A DNA stretch of 64,000 nucleotides from Anaspis maculata (lineage: Eukaryota; Arthropoda; Insecta; Coleoptera; Scraptiidae): positions 28,548,877 to 28,612,876 of the forward strand of contig OX421968.1 in the NCBI GenBank assembly GCA_949128115.1, in the 5' to 3' direction. Positions 35,871 through 45,879 of the stretch are shown here, piece by piece. Under the pieces are notes generated by a model that searched no databases, had not been told where the DNA came from, and worked only from the letters and a program-made list of their open reading frames with translations. Both the position numbers and the translations under genes were made by a program. Numbering within the stretch: the stretch's first letter is position 1; each line of letters opens with the position of its first letter.

Positions 35871-36063
35871 GATCAGGTTAGGAGTATAGAGACTTAGCGG
35901 TTAAAGCATGACGACTTGGCAGACAGAGCATGACTACTAGAACTTCTCGCTATACGCTGTCCACTGGCAAAGTCTGCATACGTCGGCCTTTTGAGTCGTC
36001 ATGCTCTGCCCGCCGAGTCGTCATGCTTCAACCGCTAAGTCTCTATACTCCTAACCTGATCAC
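35871..36063 (+). repeat. 190-bp hairpin at the right of the palindrome centre
   Basis: Almost identical to 35398-35590 in direct orientation, loop included, whereas everything outside it in the arm is inverted. This is expected if the segment between the hairpin stems was flipped once. Confidence 0.85.
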
Positions 36064-36285
36064 TTGTGCTGTCGCTATCAGCATAGGCCGGCAACTAGGA
36101 GTTAACGTTATAGGCTGTTCGCTAGGACTTGTCGGTATACGCTGGTCTCTAGCAGTGACTGCGTTTCGATCGCAGCTTTCAATCTGCTCGAGTTTCGATC
36201 GGGTCCAGAGTGGCTTCAGTCAAGCGCATTTTTAGTCAAGCGCGTTTTTATCGCCGCACGTTCGATCCGCTTCACTCAAGTTAGG

Positions 36286-36414
36286 GAACACGTTAAAGTA
36301 CACGTTAGGGACACGTTGGGGACACGTTAGAGACACGTTAGGGACACGTTAGAGACACGTTAGGGACACGTTAGAGACACGTTAGGGACACGTTAGGGAC
36401 ACGTTAGGGACAAT
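36286..36414 (-). repeat. 11-bp minisatellite, right arm
   Basis: Mirror of 35040-35175 with the same unit count. One unit differs (TAGAGACACGT here where the left arm has TAGGGACACGT). Confidence 0.9.
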
Positions 36415-36800
36415 TGAAGAGTACAAAGGTGACATTGAAGTGGACACTGAAAGGGGACAATCGATGGAGACAAAATAATGGTGAGATTATTCATCATGCT
36501 GAGATAAGTAAAACGTGAAATGAAGAGTATCTGTAGATTTGAATGAGCGGGAGCAAAATATCCAGAAATGATCGAGCTTTTGATAACGATAGAAGGTAGA
36601 GCTGCAGAAAGCAAGAGAAATATTTCCGAAAAAATTCAAAGCGCTATAACCAAAGTCCTCCGAGAGACCTAGGTTAGAACAAGTGCCCGAGTTTTCGGTA
36701 TTTTAAAGTCTATGTTAGCACGCTTGGTGCGAGAAACTAAAGAGAAGAAGGCCTTGCCATCGCATATATCCTACAAAATATTGAAAATAGCTCAGTTTTC

Positions 36801-37385
36801 TTGAAGAATATGTCCCGAGCTAACATATCTTCAACAAAACAAGTATGGACACAAAAAAAATTCCAACGTCGTAGGTGCGGAACCAGTTCATCTACATCTG
36901 CAATACACTCGAGATCTTATCAATTAGAAGTAACCTTCTCTCAAAATCTGAAAACGACGGACAGCGGTGAGACAATGTATGATGAAATGAGTGATGACGA
37001 CTTTGTCCATGATGCTTCTTGCTACCGATTTGGATTCTCGACAAAAGGTCAATCTGCACCAATAAGGACCTATAGAAATCTCTCCAAGTTAGGTTCCAGC
37101 CTCAAAAGAAGTGGCAAAGAATTTCAGTGAATTGAAAAAAATGAAGAATATGGCTGTCCTACCGACCCAGGCGCAGTTACAGATAAGTTAGTGTATTTAA
37201 AAACTTCCAAAAGTGCTAATGTTGGCGAGGTACTTTTATTGGAAGGAAGACGACGAGAAAGTGGGATAATAATATTAGAGGCGTCAACGGGTTGCGTTCG
37301 ACCTTCTATGCGAGCTTGGATTCTTATATCCAACATCATTAGCTGGCGAAACCATATTTGTCTCTTCGACAGTCAAACCCTTTAA
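36801..37385 (+). pseudogene. 195-codon frame with one internal TGA, right arm
   Basis: Starts MKNMSRANISSTKQVW and runs to TGA at 37128-37130. The same frame continues with IEKNEEYGCPTDPGAV to TAA at 37383-37385. Because the TGA is present in both arms, it arose before the arms were copied or was spread by conversion. It could be a disabling mutation or mark an exon boundary or readthrough. The protein looks soluble, with a basic N-terminal part and an acidic patch, but I cannot assign a function. Upstream in the same arm, short frames (ARLVRETKEKKALPSHISY) hint at further coding remains. Confidence 0.4.
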
Positions 37386-38496
37386 TTATTGTAAGAAATG
37401 ACTGCAAATATTTTCGAACATGTGAATGAAAATTCTTAGAGTCTTGTTAGTACATAGATAGATACAATAAAATCTTTCATATCTAAGGTAAGGATAGGAG
37501 TATGGAACTGTTTAAAAATCTGAAATGAACAAAGCTGTAACCAATAACTAGTGCGTATTTTTATTTGCACAAACTTCTCCCATAGGTACATCCTGAAAGG
37601 GCCGAGTTAAGTATTAAGATGCACCATTCTGATACTACGCATATGGCTTGGTACATATTTGATCCGGAGATATTTGTAGCTTGAAGAGCACTCGTCAGCG
37701 GGTGGGCAATGCTGCAAAACTCTCTTGTTAATTTCTTCGGTCGCGCTACCTACACTACTGGCTACCTCTCGTATTCATTCGTTCTTTCTCAACCTGGTAA
37801 TCAAAGGGTATTTATTGAAAATTCAAGGTCGGTCAAGTAGAAAATTCTTATAAAATGCTGGCATGCTAGAGTCGTTTATATTAGACCCTCAGGTACTTGA
37901 AAAATTTCAGTAGGCAGGTGTACTCAATGCAATCGATAATCGCTAACATTTTAGGCTAATACCTTTGAGCATTGAAAAACATTAGGTATTTTTATGTAAA
38001 TTTGTCCATATGTTAATAGTTTTTATTAAAACATCTTTTCAACACATTGAGCTCCTAAATACTTATATCTTTTATATTTTTTTATTTTTACATTGCCGTA
38101 CTGGACTGACAAAATTCAGCGCTGATATTTTTCAAGTCGGAGCATTATGTGATAAGCACAAAGTAATTTTTAAATAAAGTTTCTATTTATATAATAATTA
38201 TTGATTATCTGCTGGCTCCGTGAATATGTGCATATGATACTAAAAATTCCTGTTCAGACACGATCTTTCAGGTAAAAAAAATTAATAGCTCAGGGCTTTT
38301 CAGGTAAGAAGTTACGAACAACCACCCAGTCGACAGGTGGTGGTGGTGGTGCGTTTGCATTCGTTATCTAGCAGCCTCATGGGTTGGTGCTGTGCCGTGT
38401 TTGTGTTTTTCGTGTAAGTTTAATTTTCACTATGTTTATGCGGACAATTCATTTATTTAAGTACATATTTTTATGGAAACACATTACTATATGTAC

Positions 38497-38618
38497 GGGT
38501 TATATTTAGAAAAAAATTTAACTCTCTTTTGACAAAAAAAATTCTATTTCGATACAGGCCCCTGGTCGATAGTTCCGGATTTTTGGAAACGACTGCAAAG
38601 CCGCGGCTCGCTGTATAT
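38497..38618 (-). repeat. ~120-bp repeat, right-arm mirror copy
   Basis: Reverse complement of 32844-32965, part of the palindrome arm. Confidence 0.65.
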
Positions 38619-38670
38619 TATACCTACCCCACGCAAAGCTAAGCCAATTCCATCGATCTTTTTCAATGTA

Positions 38671-38952
38671 ATGTCTCATGCTTATGCAAAAAAAAAAAAA
38701 TATATCACCCACAGACTCGATGGTCAAACTTTATTGAAAAAAAAAATCAATCTCTTGTTAAAACTCTGTGGAATGACTACAGTTGATGGAAAAAAGACTG
38801 GTTACGCGGATAAACAGTATAGATTGTTCAAATTCAAACTTATTACCACGGTTTACATGGTGGATATTGTCACGCCACTCACGACCTTAAGGGCCTTGCG
38901 ACAATTAGCATGTTTTATTTTCAATAATTATGCTCCCGTAATACCGTCATAA
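38671..38952 (+). pseudogene. Unassigned ~93-codon frame, right arm
   Basis: Same peptide as 32509-32784 except for the N-terminus (MSHAYAKKKK). Basic, with hydrophobic stretches, no recognised motif. Reads outward from the centre, as do the other arm ORFs, so the arms may derive from one block of genes. Confidence 0.3.
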
Positions 38953-39056
38953 CCTTATAAATTATAAGAAAAAAGGCCTTCAACCAATTCCCTGTTGGCA
39001 AGAGCCGTTATTTTGGGTGCGACTTCTCAGGTAGTTGAAATGCATATACCTACAAA

Positions 39057-39097
39057 CAATAAGCCTCACGGTCGTGGAGGCATATTCACTCGTTCAT
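39057..39097 (+). repeat. Dispersed hairpin motif, right-arm copy
   Basis: Mirror of 32365-32404: AAGCCTCACGGTCGTGGAGG, then CATATTCACTCGTTC. Confidence 0.55.
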
Positions 39098-39231
39098 TTT
39101 CCGTACCCCCCAACAATACTATGTCTTATGAAACTTGTATTATAATATCCTGTTAGACATAACATACAATTTTTGATTTTTTTTTTTGTAGTACTCACCT
39201 GGAATGTTCTCATCACAACTACAATAACTAG

Positions 39232-39555
39232 AATTATACTGTCAACCTGATCCAGTTACTGAATTCACACTATCAACGATTCTCTCTAAGAGCCAACAGT
39301 GGGCCCTTCGCCTTCCCAGCACCCGAGAATAGAAGTGATGTCGTTTGCAAAGTGAAAATAATAAAACTGAGCTATAAGAATTCCAAGCTACTCAATTTTG
39401 GCTCCATGAAGGAGTTAATTGTGTCCAATAATGATGACGATGATTCCAACAATTTGCCTCGCGACCGGCACATCAGAACTGCCGACCATCAAGTTGTCGT
39501 GTTAAGTGTACTTCGACTTTGGGTGAATGATGTTTGTACTGAGAAATTGTATTAA
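39232..39555 (+). pseudogene. Unassigned 107-codon frame, right arm
   Basis: Same frame as 31906-32229, reading outward from the palindrome centre. The segment PFAFPAPENRSDVVCKVKII precedes the first methionine (39352), so the coding-like frame is longer than a start-to-stop ORF suggests. A T-rich tract ending GTAG at about 39190 could be a splice acceptor, but the frame is closed by TAG just before 39232. No function can be given. Confidence 0.3.
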
Positions 39556-40486
39556 AAATGTACCTCGATTACAGGTCATTGATATTTGTGTGATCAACCC
39601 TATAAATTCGTTTATTATAATTTGTTTGTGCCTCAATTCAAATTTCAAATAATTTTATATGGTATAATCAACTAAGAAATTGTATTAAAAGTACCTACTC
39701 CTATTTTAAAGTATTCAATGTTTGTGTAATCAGCTATAAAAATCGCTCATGAACACCTGTTTTGGCCTTATTTGAATTTCGCGTAATTGCCTATGTAAGT
39801 AACTAAGAAATTGTATTGAATGTACCTACTTCGATTTTGAGTAATTCAAGTTTGTATTATTCAACACTGTAAATTTGTTTATGATCACCTCTTCGTGCCC
39901 TATTTTGAATTTCATGTAATTGTATATTATGTAATCAACTAAGAAATAGTCAAATGTACTTCGATTTTATGTTCGTGTGCATATCTTCTATGTATAATCA
40001 ACTATGTAAATTTGTTTATTATCACCTGTTTGTGCCTTATTTCAAATTTTATGTAATGGTATGCGGTAATCAGCTGGGAAATTGTATCAAATGTACTTCG
40101 ATTTCAAGTGAATAATGTCTGTATACTTAGCTATGAAAAGTCATTCATGCTCACCTGTTTGTACCTTATTTTAAGTTTCACGTAATTGTCTATGTAAGCA
40201 ACTAAGAACATGTATTAGATGTTTTTCGATTATAGGTAGTTGATGCCTGTATACTCAGCTATGAAAAATCGTTCACGATCACCTGTTTGTGCCTTATTTC
40301 AATTTGACGTAATTGTCTATGTAAGCAACTAAGAAATTTTATCGAACGTACTTCGATTTCAAGTAATTTTAGTAATCAATGTTTTTATGTATAATCAATA
40401 CTGTAAATTTGTTTATGATCACCTGTTTGTGCTTTATTTTGAATTTAATATAATTGTCTATGTAAGCAGTTATGTGAATTAAACTA
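39530..40486 (+). repeat. ~130-bp minisatellite in the right arm
   Basis: Mirror copy of 30975-31930 with the same unit number. Unit-by-unit agreement with the left arm shows the array was fixed before the arms were copied or has been kept equal since. Confidence 0.85.
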
Positions 40487-41065
40487 CGAATAAATCATGA
40501 TGTTGAGGTCTTACCCTGAACTGTATGTAATTATTGTCCATGTAACTAGCACAGTATATTGGTCTGTCAATAAAATGGTTCTATTTGCTTGCGTTTATAT
40601 ACCAAAAATAACTATTGAAACCAAACCACTTGAGAGTTTGCAAGGGTTAAGATACAATGAGGAGTGCTTCAGTAGGTATAGGGAATTCAAACATCCCGCG
40701 CTTTCAAGCTAACAAATGTCTCCTGCCAAACACAATCTGTGACCCAACCTGTCAAATCCAAATTCCACGTACTTTTCAAATTTCCCGCACGTTAAAATCC
40801 CCCACATGTCAAATGCCGGTAATACAGAATAAATGCTTGACGATCAGTCAAAAAAGTCACTAGATTCAGTGATAATAACCAAAAGTCACCAGATAAACTA
40901 AAAACTTTTCAAATTTCCCGCGCCACCTGTCAAATGCCGGTAATGCAGATCCAATGCTTAACGACCTGTCAAAAAAGTCACTAGATTCAGTGTTGCCAAC
41001 CAAAAGTCACCAGATAAAAGTCCCTAGAAACGTCTGGCTCAACTGACCCCGTACCTACTGACGGT

Positions 41066-41312
41066 TTGGAAATAAATCGAGAGACTAAAAGAACCTGATC
41101 TACACACTAACACACATACAGACAAACCGACACGGAATTTTTTTTCGACTGATCTCGACGTTTTAGCATATTCGTCCAATAAACGAATAAATTCTTTTTT
41201 TCGCGATTCGATTCTTCGAAAAATGATAAGGTATTTTTTGAAGAATTTGATGAGAAGTAAAAAACCGTCATGGCCTAAATTGGAAAATTACATATCGGGG
41301 GCGCCGCTACGT
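41066..41312. other. Right flank of the palindrome
   Basis: Begins TTGGAAATAAATCGAGAGAC, which reads as the continuation of the left flank (GCTGAAATCGGCCCGACGGT). Contains CACACTAACACACATACAG. No gene. Confidence 0.5.
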
Positions 41313-42138
41313 TTATACTACTACTATAGTATGTTCACTTCTACCGTGATTTCAGTGGGCTGTGGGATTTTGTTTCCAAGTTTCCAAATCTGAAATATAG
41401 AAAATCCCCAAAGCTTTGCGGTTTAGTCCGAGAGTCGGTGAACATTTTAGAAACTTATTTTCTCAGTCACCAAATATGTATATGTATATGTATTTGGTGA
41501 CTGAGAAAATAGTACCAAAAATGTTCACTGCCTCCCGGACTAGTTGGCTGGTCTGGCTTCATTCAGCACAATAATTCACAGAGAGACACGAAGTCGTTCG
41601 GACCACTTTTGGAACACATTTTTTACGCGTTTCCTTTGCAGATAGACGGAACATTTTTGCGGGACGTGATGTCTGACGCTTTTTTCCATTTCATCGAAAA
41701 AAGTAGTAATTTTTCGACCTGTTTCTAATTTTCGCCAATGTTTCCAATGATTCAAACTAAAAATATACTAGCCCTTCGTGAATTCATGTGAGTACCTTCA
41801 ATTTGCAATTTGCTTTCGTTTTGGAGCTTGGCGGAACGAGTTTCATCAGTTATCAAGATAACTTAGATTGAAGGCGGCCCCCTGCGGCTTTGGCGTCTTA
41901 ATGACGGTTATACAGCTCTTTGCCCCTCTAGTCACATTTCCATGTATGATAAGGTGAGTTTTCCAAGATTTTAATATCAATTTGATAAAAAATATAACTT
42001 TACTTCCAGAGAAGCCACTTTCACACCAGGTAAAAAGGCGACAAGCAATGCTACGCTACAATGCTAAAGTAGGAAATTTGCCCAGCCAACTACAGTCACA
42101 GTAGAAGTGAACTTACTATAGTAGTACTACTACAGTAA
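41313..42138. mobile_element. ~0.8 kb element with inverted ends
   Basis: Left TATACTACTACTATAGTATG...TTCACTTCTAC and right GTAGAAGTGAACTTACTATA...CTACTA pair over about 45 bp. The interior holds a separate hairpin (41424-41542). No target duplication determined. Confidence 0.5.
41424..41542. repeat. Compact hairpin, precursor-miRNA-like in size
   Basis: The central stem TATTTTCTCAGTCACCAAAT pairs with ATTTGGTGACTGAGAAAATA around a TATATG-rich loop. An outer stem TAGTCCGAGAG / CTCCCGGACTA surrounds it after a short mismatch. It could equally be a small MITE. Confidence 0.55.
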
Positions 42139-42350
42139 GCACTGCACTTATTTGACATATGGCGCGCGCTCCGTAAGCCGTGCTTTGTTTAAATAATAAA
42201 GTACCTACTTTATTATATGATTTCGTTGAAATTATTTCAGGCATCTCGCTCTATAGATGTAATTACATATTTGAAAGAGAAAACATTTCGCAATGTGGCA
42301 ATAGGACATGTTTTTCACGGCAATTTATTCAATTTTTTAGTTAAATATCA

Positions 42351-42430
42351 CAACAACAATAATAATAAGAATAATAATGATAATAAAAATAAAAATAGTA
42401 ATAATAACAATAATAATAGTAATAATAATG
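42351..42430. repeat. (AAT)n/(AAC)n low-complexity tract
   Basis: Imperfect AAT, AAC and AAA repeats. The Asn-rich ORF 42217-42504 across it is an artefact of the repeat. Confidence 0.8.
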
Positions 42431-42779
42431 CACGAGAGAAAGCATCATTTGCTAATTCGGTTCAGAGTGGATCTGTATTTGGTAACCCCGACGGTGAAGC
42501 GTGAAAATGTACGATTTTTTCAGCAAAAAACAAGTCGTCATGTCTGTCGTGGGTCCTCTCATCGTAGCATACTCCCTGCAACGTCCTTGAAGATAATATA
42601 TTAATTCCATTTAAAATTAGCTTGATAATGCAGTGTAAATACAGCTGTAAGTTTTACGTGGATACGTCTATTGACTACGAAACCATCGTAGTGAAATCAA
42701 TCCATCAGATACACTGAAGCCGTTTTCGAATTCACATGCACTTGCACTAAAATCTATTTTCCGCACTAAATATACCATA

Positions 42780-42893
42780 TGATCAAAGACTTTTCTACTT
42801 GCGGCAGGCTGTGGCCTGGCCAAAATCAGCCTCGTTTGCCTGACAATGTCCAGGCCACAGCCTACCGCAAGTAGAAAAGTTTTTGACCATACG
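42780..42893. repeat. Hairpin with ~45-bp stems
   Basis: ATGATCAAAGACTTTTCTAC and TTGCGGCAGGCTGTGGCCTG on the left pair with CAGGCCACAGCCTACCGCAA and GTAGAAAAGTTTTTGACCAT on the right, separated by ~25 bases (AAAATCAGCCTCGTTTGCC). Looks like a small MITE. Confidence 0.7.
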
Positions 42894-42914
42894 GTACTTT
42901 GTAATTTTCTGTAT

Positions 42915-44162
42915 CTGTCCACCATTTTCCAGTAGAGCGCTATGAATTTTCAAAATTTCTCCCAGCCGTTGCCACCCGAGAGGGCCTCTCGCCCGTATTT
43001 TGACCAGGACGACTCGCTTTTGATGCAGGACTCCACTCAAAAACTCATTCCTGCTCGGGAATCGACTTTTTTCGAAAAATTCCAACTGATATCGAAAGTA
43101 GATTGGATGGACGCCGTGAAGACCCATTTTCAAAATCAGCACGGTTCCGGTTTTCCCGATTTTTTCAAAAAAGTTTCAACTGATATCGAAAGTAGATTGG
43201 TTCGGGCGTCGTGAAGACCCATTTTCAAAATGGGATCGAGTCCGGTTTTCCGACGGTAATTTTTTCAAAATGAAATTAGCACATTCCGTGAATTTGAAAA
43301 AACTGCAATGCAAACTTTGACATGCTTTGAGCTCCACGTAATATTCATTTTAGGTGCAGACATGCTGGGCGGGAATTAATGTTGGAGAAAAAATCAAATT
43401 AATTTTTGGAGGGAAAATTTTTGAAATCGGATCCACGGTTTCCGTGTTTTCATCTCTGGAAAAACTGCAAATTTTCCAACTATTTATCTCGTGAACAAAT
43501 TCTCACCATTTTTTTTTAAACAAGAGGTAACTGGCTCTTGAACATTTTCCAACAATTTTCTTCTTAATTTCCCGGGAATTTCCCTGTTGAAAATGTAAAA
43601 CAGGCCTGGGTTATCTAAACTGAACTTGAATGATGGAGCTTAAAGTGAAGCCGTTATTGACGATCTTTACAATAAGACGTTTTGGAAAAAGATTTGATGT
43701 TTTCCCGGAAAATTCAATTTTCAATCTTTCTGTGGTGCCAGTTTCAGATCGTTCACCTGCATCCATGTACCAATGTGTCAGACTGCCTCACTCGTTTTTC
43801 TCTCTGCATAATTTGTTTCCTTGTGAAAAACTGCAAATTCCGAACTATCTTATAAACAGATTTGAACCAACTTTTTTTTAAACAAAGGGCAAGTGATCCT
43901 TGAACATTTTCAGGCAATTTATCTTGAAATTCTCTCAGTTTTCCGACAGTTTTCCACCTCAAAATAAGTAACCGGCCTGGCTTATCGAATCCGGACTCAA
44001 ATGATGGAGCTCAAAGTGAAGCCCCTTTAGAGAAAATATCTCAATTCTTCAATCTTTCTCTCAAATTCAACTTCTCACTCGAAAGAACGTCTCATAATAA
44101 AATTTCCATCCGTTCCTTGCTACTCGTCGGGGAAGTTTGGCGGTGACCCAACCGATTTTTTC
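42915..44162 (+). repeat. Dispersed ~1.2 kb repeat, copy A
   Basis: Aligns end to end with 47108-48293, starting CCACCATTTTCCAGT and ending CAACCGATTTTTT. Shared translated segments include PERASRPYFDQDDSLLMQDS and, further on, the GADML region. Copies share frames only in places and have stops, so this may be a decayed gene-bearing element or simply a repeat. A third copy is at 26811-27292 on the other strand. Confidence 0.65.
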
Positions 44163-44389
44163 TTTCTAGTAGGTAATAAGATTAACTTCTGGTTAACTGG
44201 TTCATGTCATGTCATGTCATGACTAGACATAACTAGGATATTGCAAGCATTTATTATGATTTTTGAGTATGTGTTTCTCCATCTGCATTCCAGCATACTC
44301 TTGATGGATAGCTCGTAGTCTTGAGAACCGAACTAGGCCAAATCGTGTGTAAATAACGGTAGGACGCTAATTAACATCTTGTGTTCACT

Positions 44390-44452
44390 GATCCATCATA
44401 AAGTAAGTGTGCTACTGAGCCTCACAGCTGAAGGTCTACTTTTGTTGTTCCC
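44390..44452 (+). repeat. Dispersed hairpin motif, copy 8
   Basis: GTGTGCTACTGAGCCTCACA then GCTGAAGGTCTAC. Preceded by AATTAACATCTTGTGTTCAC as in other copies; the same ~150 bp upstream also match 21780-21960. Confidence 0.55.
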
Positions 44453-45239
44453 ACGAAGTGATAGAAACTTCAGTACTACTTACTTGAAATTTTTTTTATA
44501 GGTCGTTTTCCAAAATCACCAACACGCCACTCGTAGGTTGCGGAACAATGCAGAGCCTTTTTATAGTGACGATTACGTAAGAGCTACTAAATTTTGAAAC
44601 CACGAAATAATTTCTACTGGAAAGTGAGAGTTCTAAAGCGGCAACTAGTTATACAGGTGTCCCGAAAATACACCGACAACGTTCTAGGGGCAGCTTCCTC
44701 TCATCAAAACAAGAAAAAAAGTTTCCATGAACATGGGTTCGAAAACGCTTTCTAAGGGAGCTACAGGCCCCTAAAGGTGGGACCCTGAAGATGGTTTTCA
44801 TTCAATATCTCCAAAACCGTTCAAGAGAAATCAATCAAACTTGACACATCCACTAACTTTCTTGTGCTCAACAAAATGAGACTAGATTATTTCCAAAATA
44901 ATTTTCCATTGGTGGGTCAGGCTGAGGTGGGGGGGGTAAAAATAACCCTCACTTTTTTTAATGTGAATTGTTTTCAAATTTAACAAAAAATTATGGAATA
45001 TTGGAGTTTTCTACCAAAACAAAGTCTTCCTGTTCAACCTCGATGATATGATATTCAAGGCGAAAGAGAAACTATTTCAAAACAACTTCATTTTTGTTAG
45101 GCATTCAAATTTTGTTGGACATGAGAAGGTTATCGAATGTGTCAAGTTTGATTGATTTCCCCTTAAACGGTTTCGGAAATATTGAATAAACACCATCTTC
45201 AGGGTCCCACCTTTAGAGGCCTGGAGCTCTCTTAGTGTG

Positions 45240-45560
45240 TGGCCATAACGGCGCACCGACCATCGCCTGGTACCATCGCCTGGCCCATAGCCTCGTACTC
45301 TAGAAAAAATAGATATGCATTGTTTTAAATGTAAGTGTCCGCAGTGAGGCCTCGCACATCGTCTGGCTTTTCGTGTCCGCAACGGCGCACCGACCATCGC
45401 CTTGTACCATAGCCTGGCACCATCGCCTCGCACACGCAAAAAATACATGCGTTGTTTTAAATGTACGTGGCCAAAGTGGAGCTTCGCACAGCGCACCGCA
45501 CATAGCCTGGCACCATAGCCTTGCCTCGAGAAATAGAGCATGGTATTGTTCAGACCATCG
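45240..45560 (-). repeat. GC-rich subrepeats inside the 44650-48729 interval
   Basis: Repeated words such as ACCATCGCCTGGTACCATCG and TTGTTTTAAATGTACGTGGC, with an inverted counterpart at 48500-48610. They generate the 193-codon minus-strand ORF 45077-45658, whose repeats (ARRCARPHCGH, GYGARLCAVRC) are a consequence of the DNA repeat. Confidence 0.65.
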
Positions 45561-45879
45561 CCCATCGCACGCGATTTTTGCAGCAATACGTTGGGTTTTT
45601 CAATTTGATTTTGAAGTTCAGTAATAAAAGCAGCTCTTTTGACCATGTTTCCAGACATCGAAACTCAAATTCCCGAAAACGAAACCTCCGAATAAAAAAT
45701 ATCAAGGACATTTTTCCCTTTCTAAATTCAATGTAGAATCTGAAGATGTGACTAGAATTCAAAAATATTCGTCGGGGCAGAAAGTAGAGGGGTAGAAAGT
45801 AATAAACGACGGTGACCGTGTCATAAAGGAAATCATCGCAAAAGTAGGAATGGACTACAAACAGTGACCAAGAAGCTTT

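Larger units (their letters stand above)
30402..41059. mobile_element. 10.66 kb palindromic transposable element with 6-bp target duplication
   Basis: The whole element is an inverted repeat: left arm 30402-35590, right arm 35871-41059, spacer 35591-35870. It starts AGTAGGTACGGGG and ends CCCCGTACCTACT. The direct repeat GACGGT lies at 30396-30401 and 41060-41065. Removing the element and one GACGGT restores continuous-looking flanking sequence. The first ~250 bases of the arms are identical by inspection. Differences elsewhere are few: (ACC)4 at 33110 against (GGT)5 at 38336, a 14-T run against 13 A, and single changes near 34079, 34815 and 34932. Arms carry eroded ORFs but no recognised transposase, integrase, polymerase or capsid gene. 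Six-base duplications with AG termini are known for Maverick/Polinton elements, so a non-autonomous relative is one reading. A retroviral-integrase-type element of another kind is also possible. Confidence 0.85.
35871..41059 (-). repeat. Right arm of the 10.66 kb palindrome
   Basis: Mirror of the left arm. Paired coordinates sum to 71461 in the outer part and 71459 further in, the change being explained by the T/A run and the ACC/GGT repeat length. The innermost 190 bp (35871-36063) are in the same orientation as in the left arm instead of mirrored. Confidence 0.9.

Noticed and set aside
35040..36414. 11-bp ACGTGTCCCTA repeats as a CRISPR-like or telomere-like array
   Set aside because: Units are contiguous without spacers and are not a known telomere repeat. 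They are a minisatellite within the element.
30402..41059. The palindrome as a pure sequencing or assembly artefact (missed hairpin adapter)
   Set aside because: A read artefact would mirror flanking DNA around a junction. Here both ends coincide with a 6-bp direct repeat and terminal AG/CT, the centre is asymmetric and the arms differ at several sites. It cannot be fully excluded without reads, but insertion of a real element explains more.
42217..42504. Asn-rich 95-codon ORF
   Set aside because: Encoded by an (AAT)n/(AAC)n tract.
43630..43881. ORFs inside the 1.2 kb dispersed repeat as host exons
   Set aside because: The second and third copies of the repeat break these frames. Only short peptides such as PHEIFILGADML are shared, which is explained by DNA similarity.
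45077..45658. 193-codon minus-strand ORF as a gene
   Set aside because: Its Cys/Arg/Gly-rich repeats come from GC-rich DNA subrepeats (ACCATCGCCTGG...), and its tail is the arm of a palindrome.
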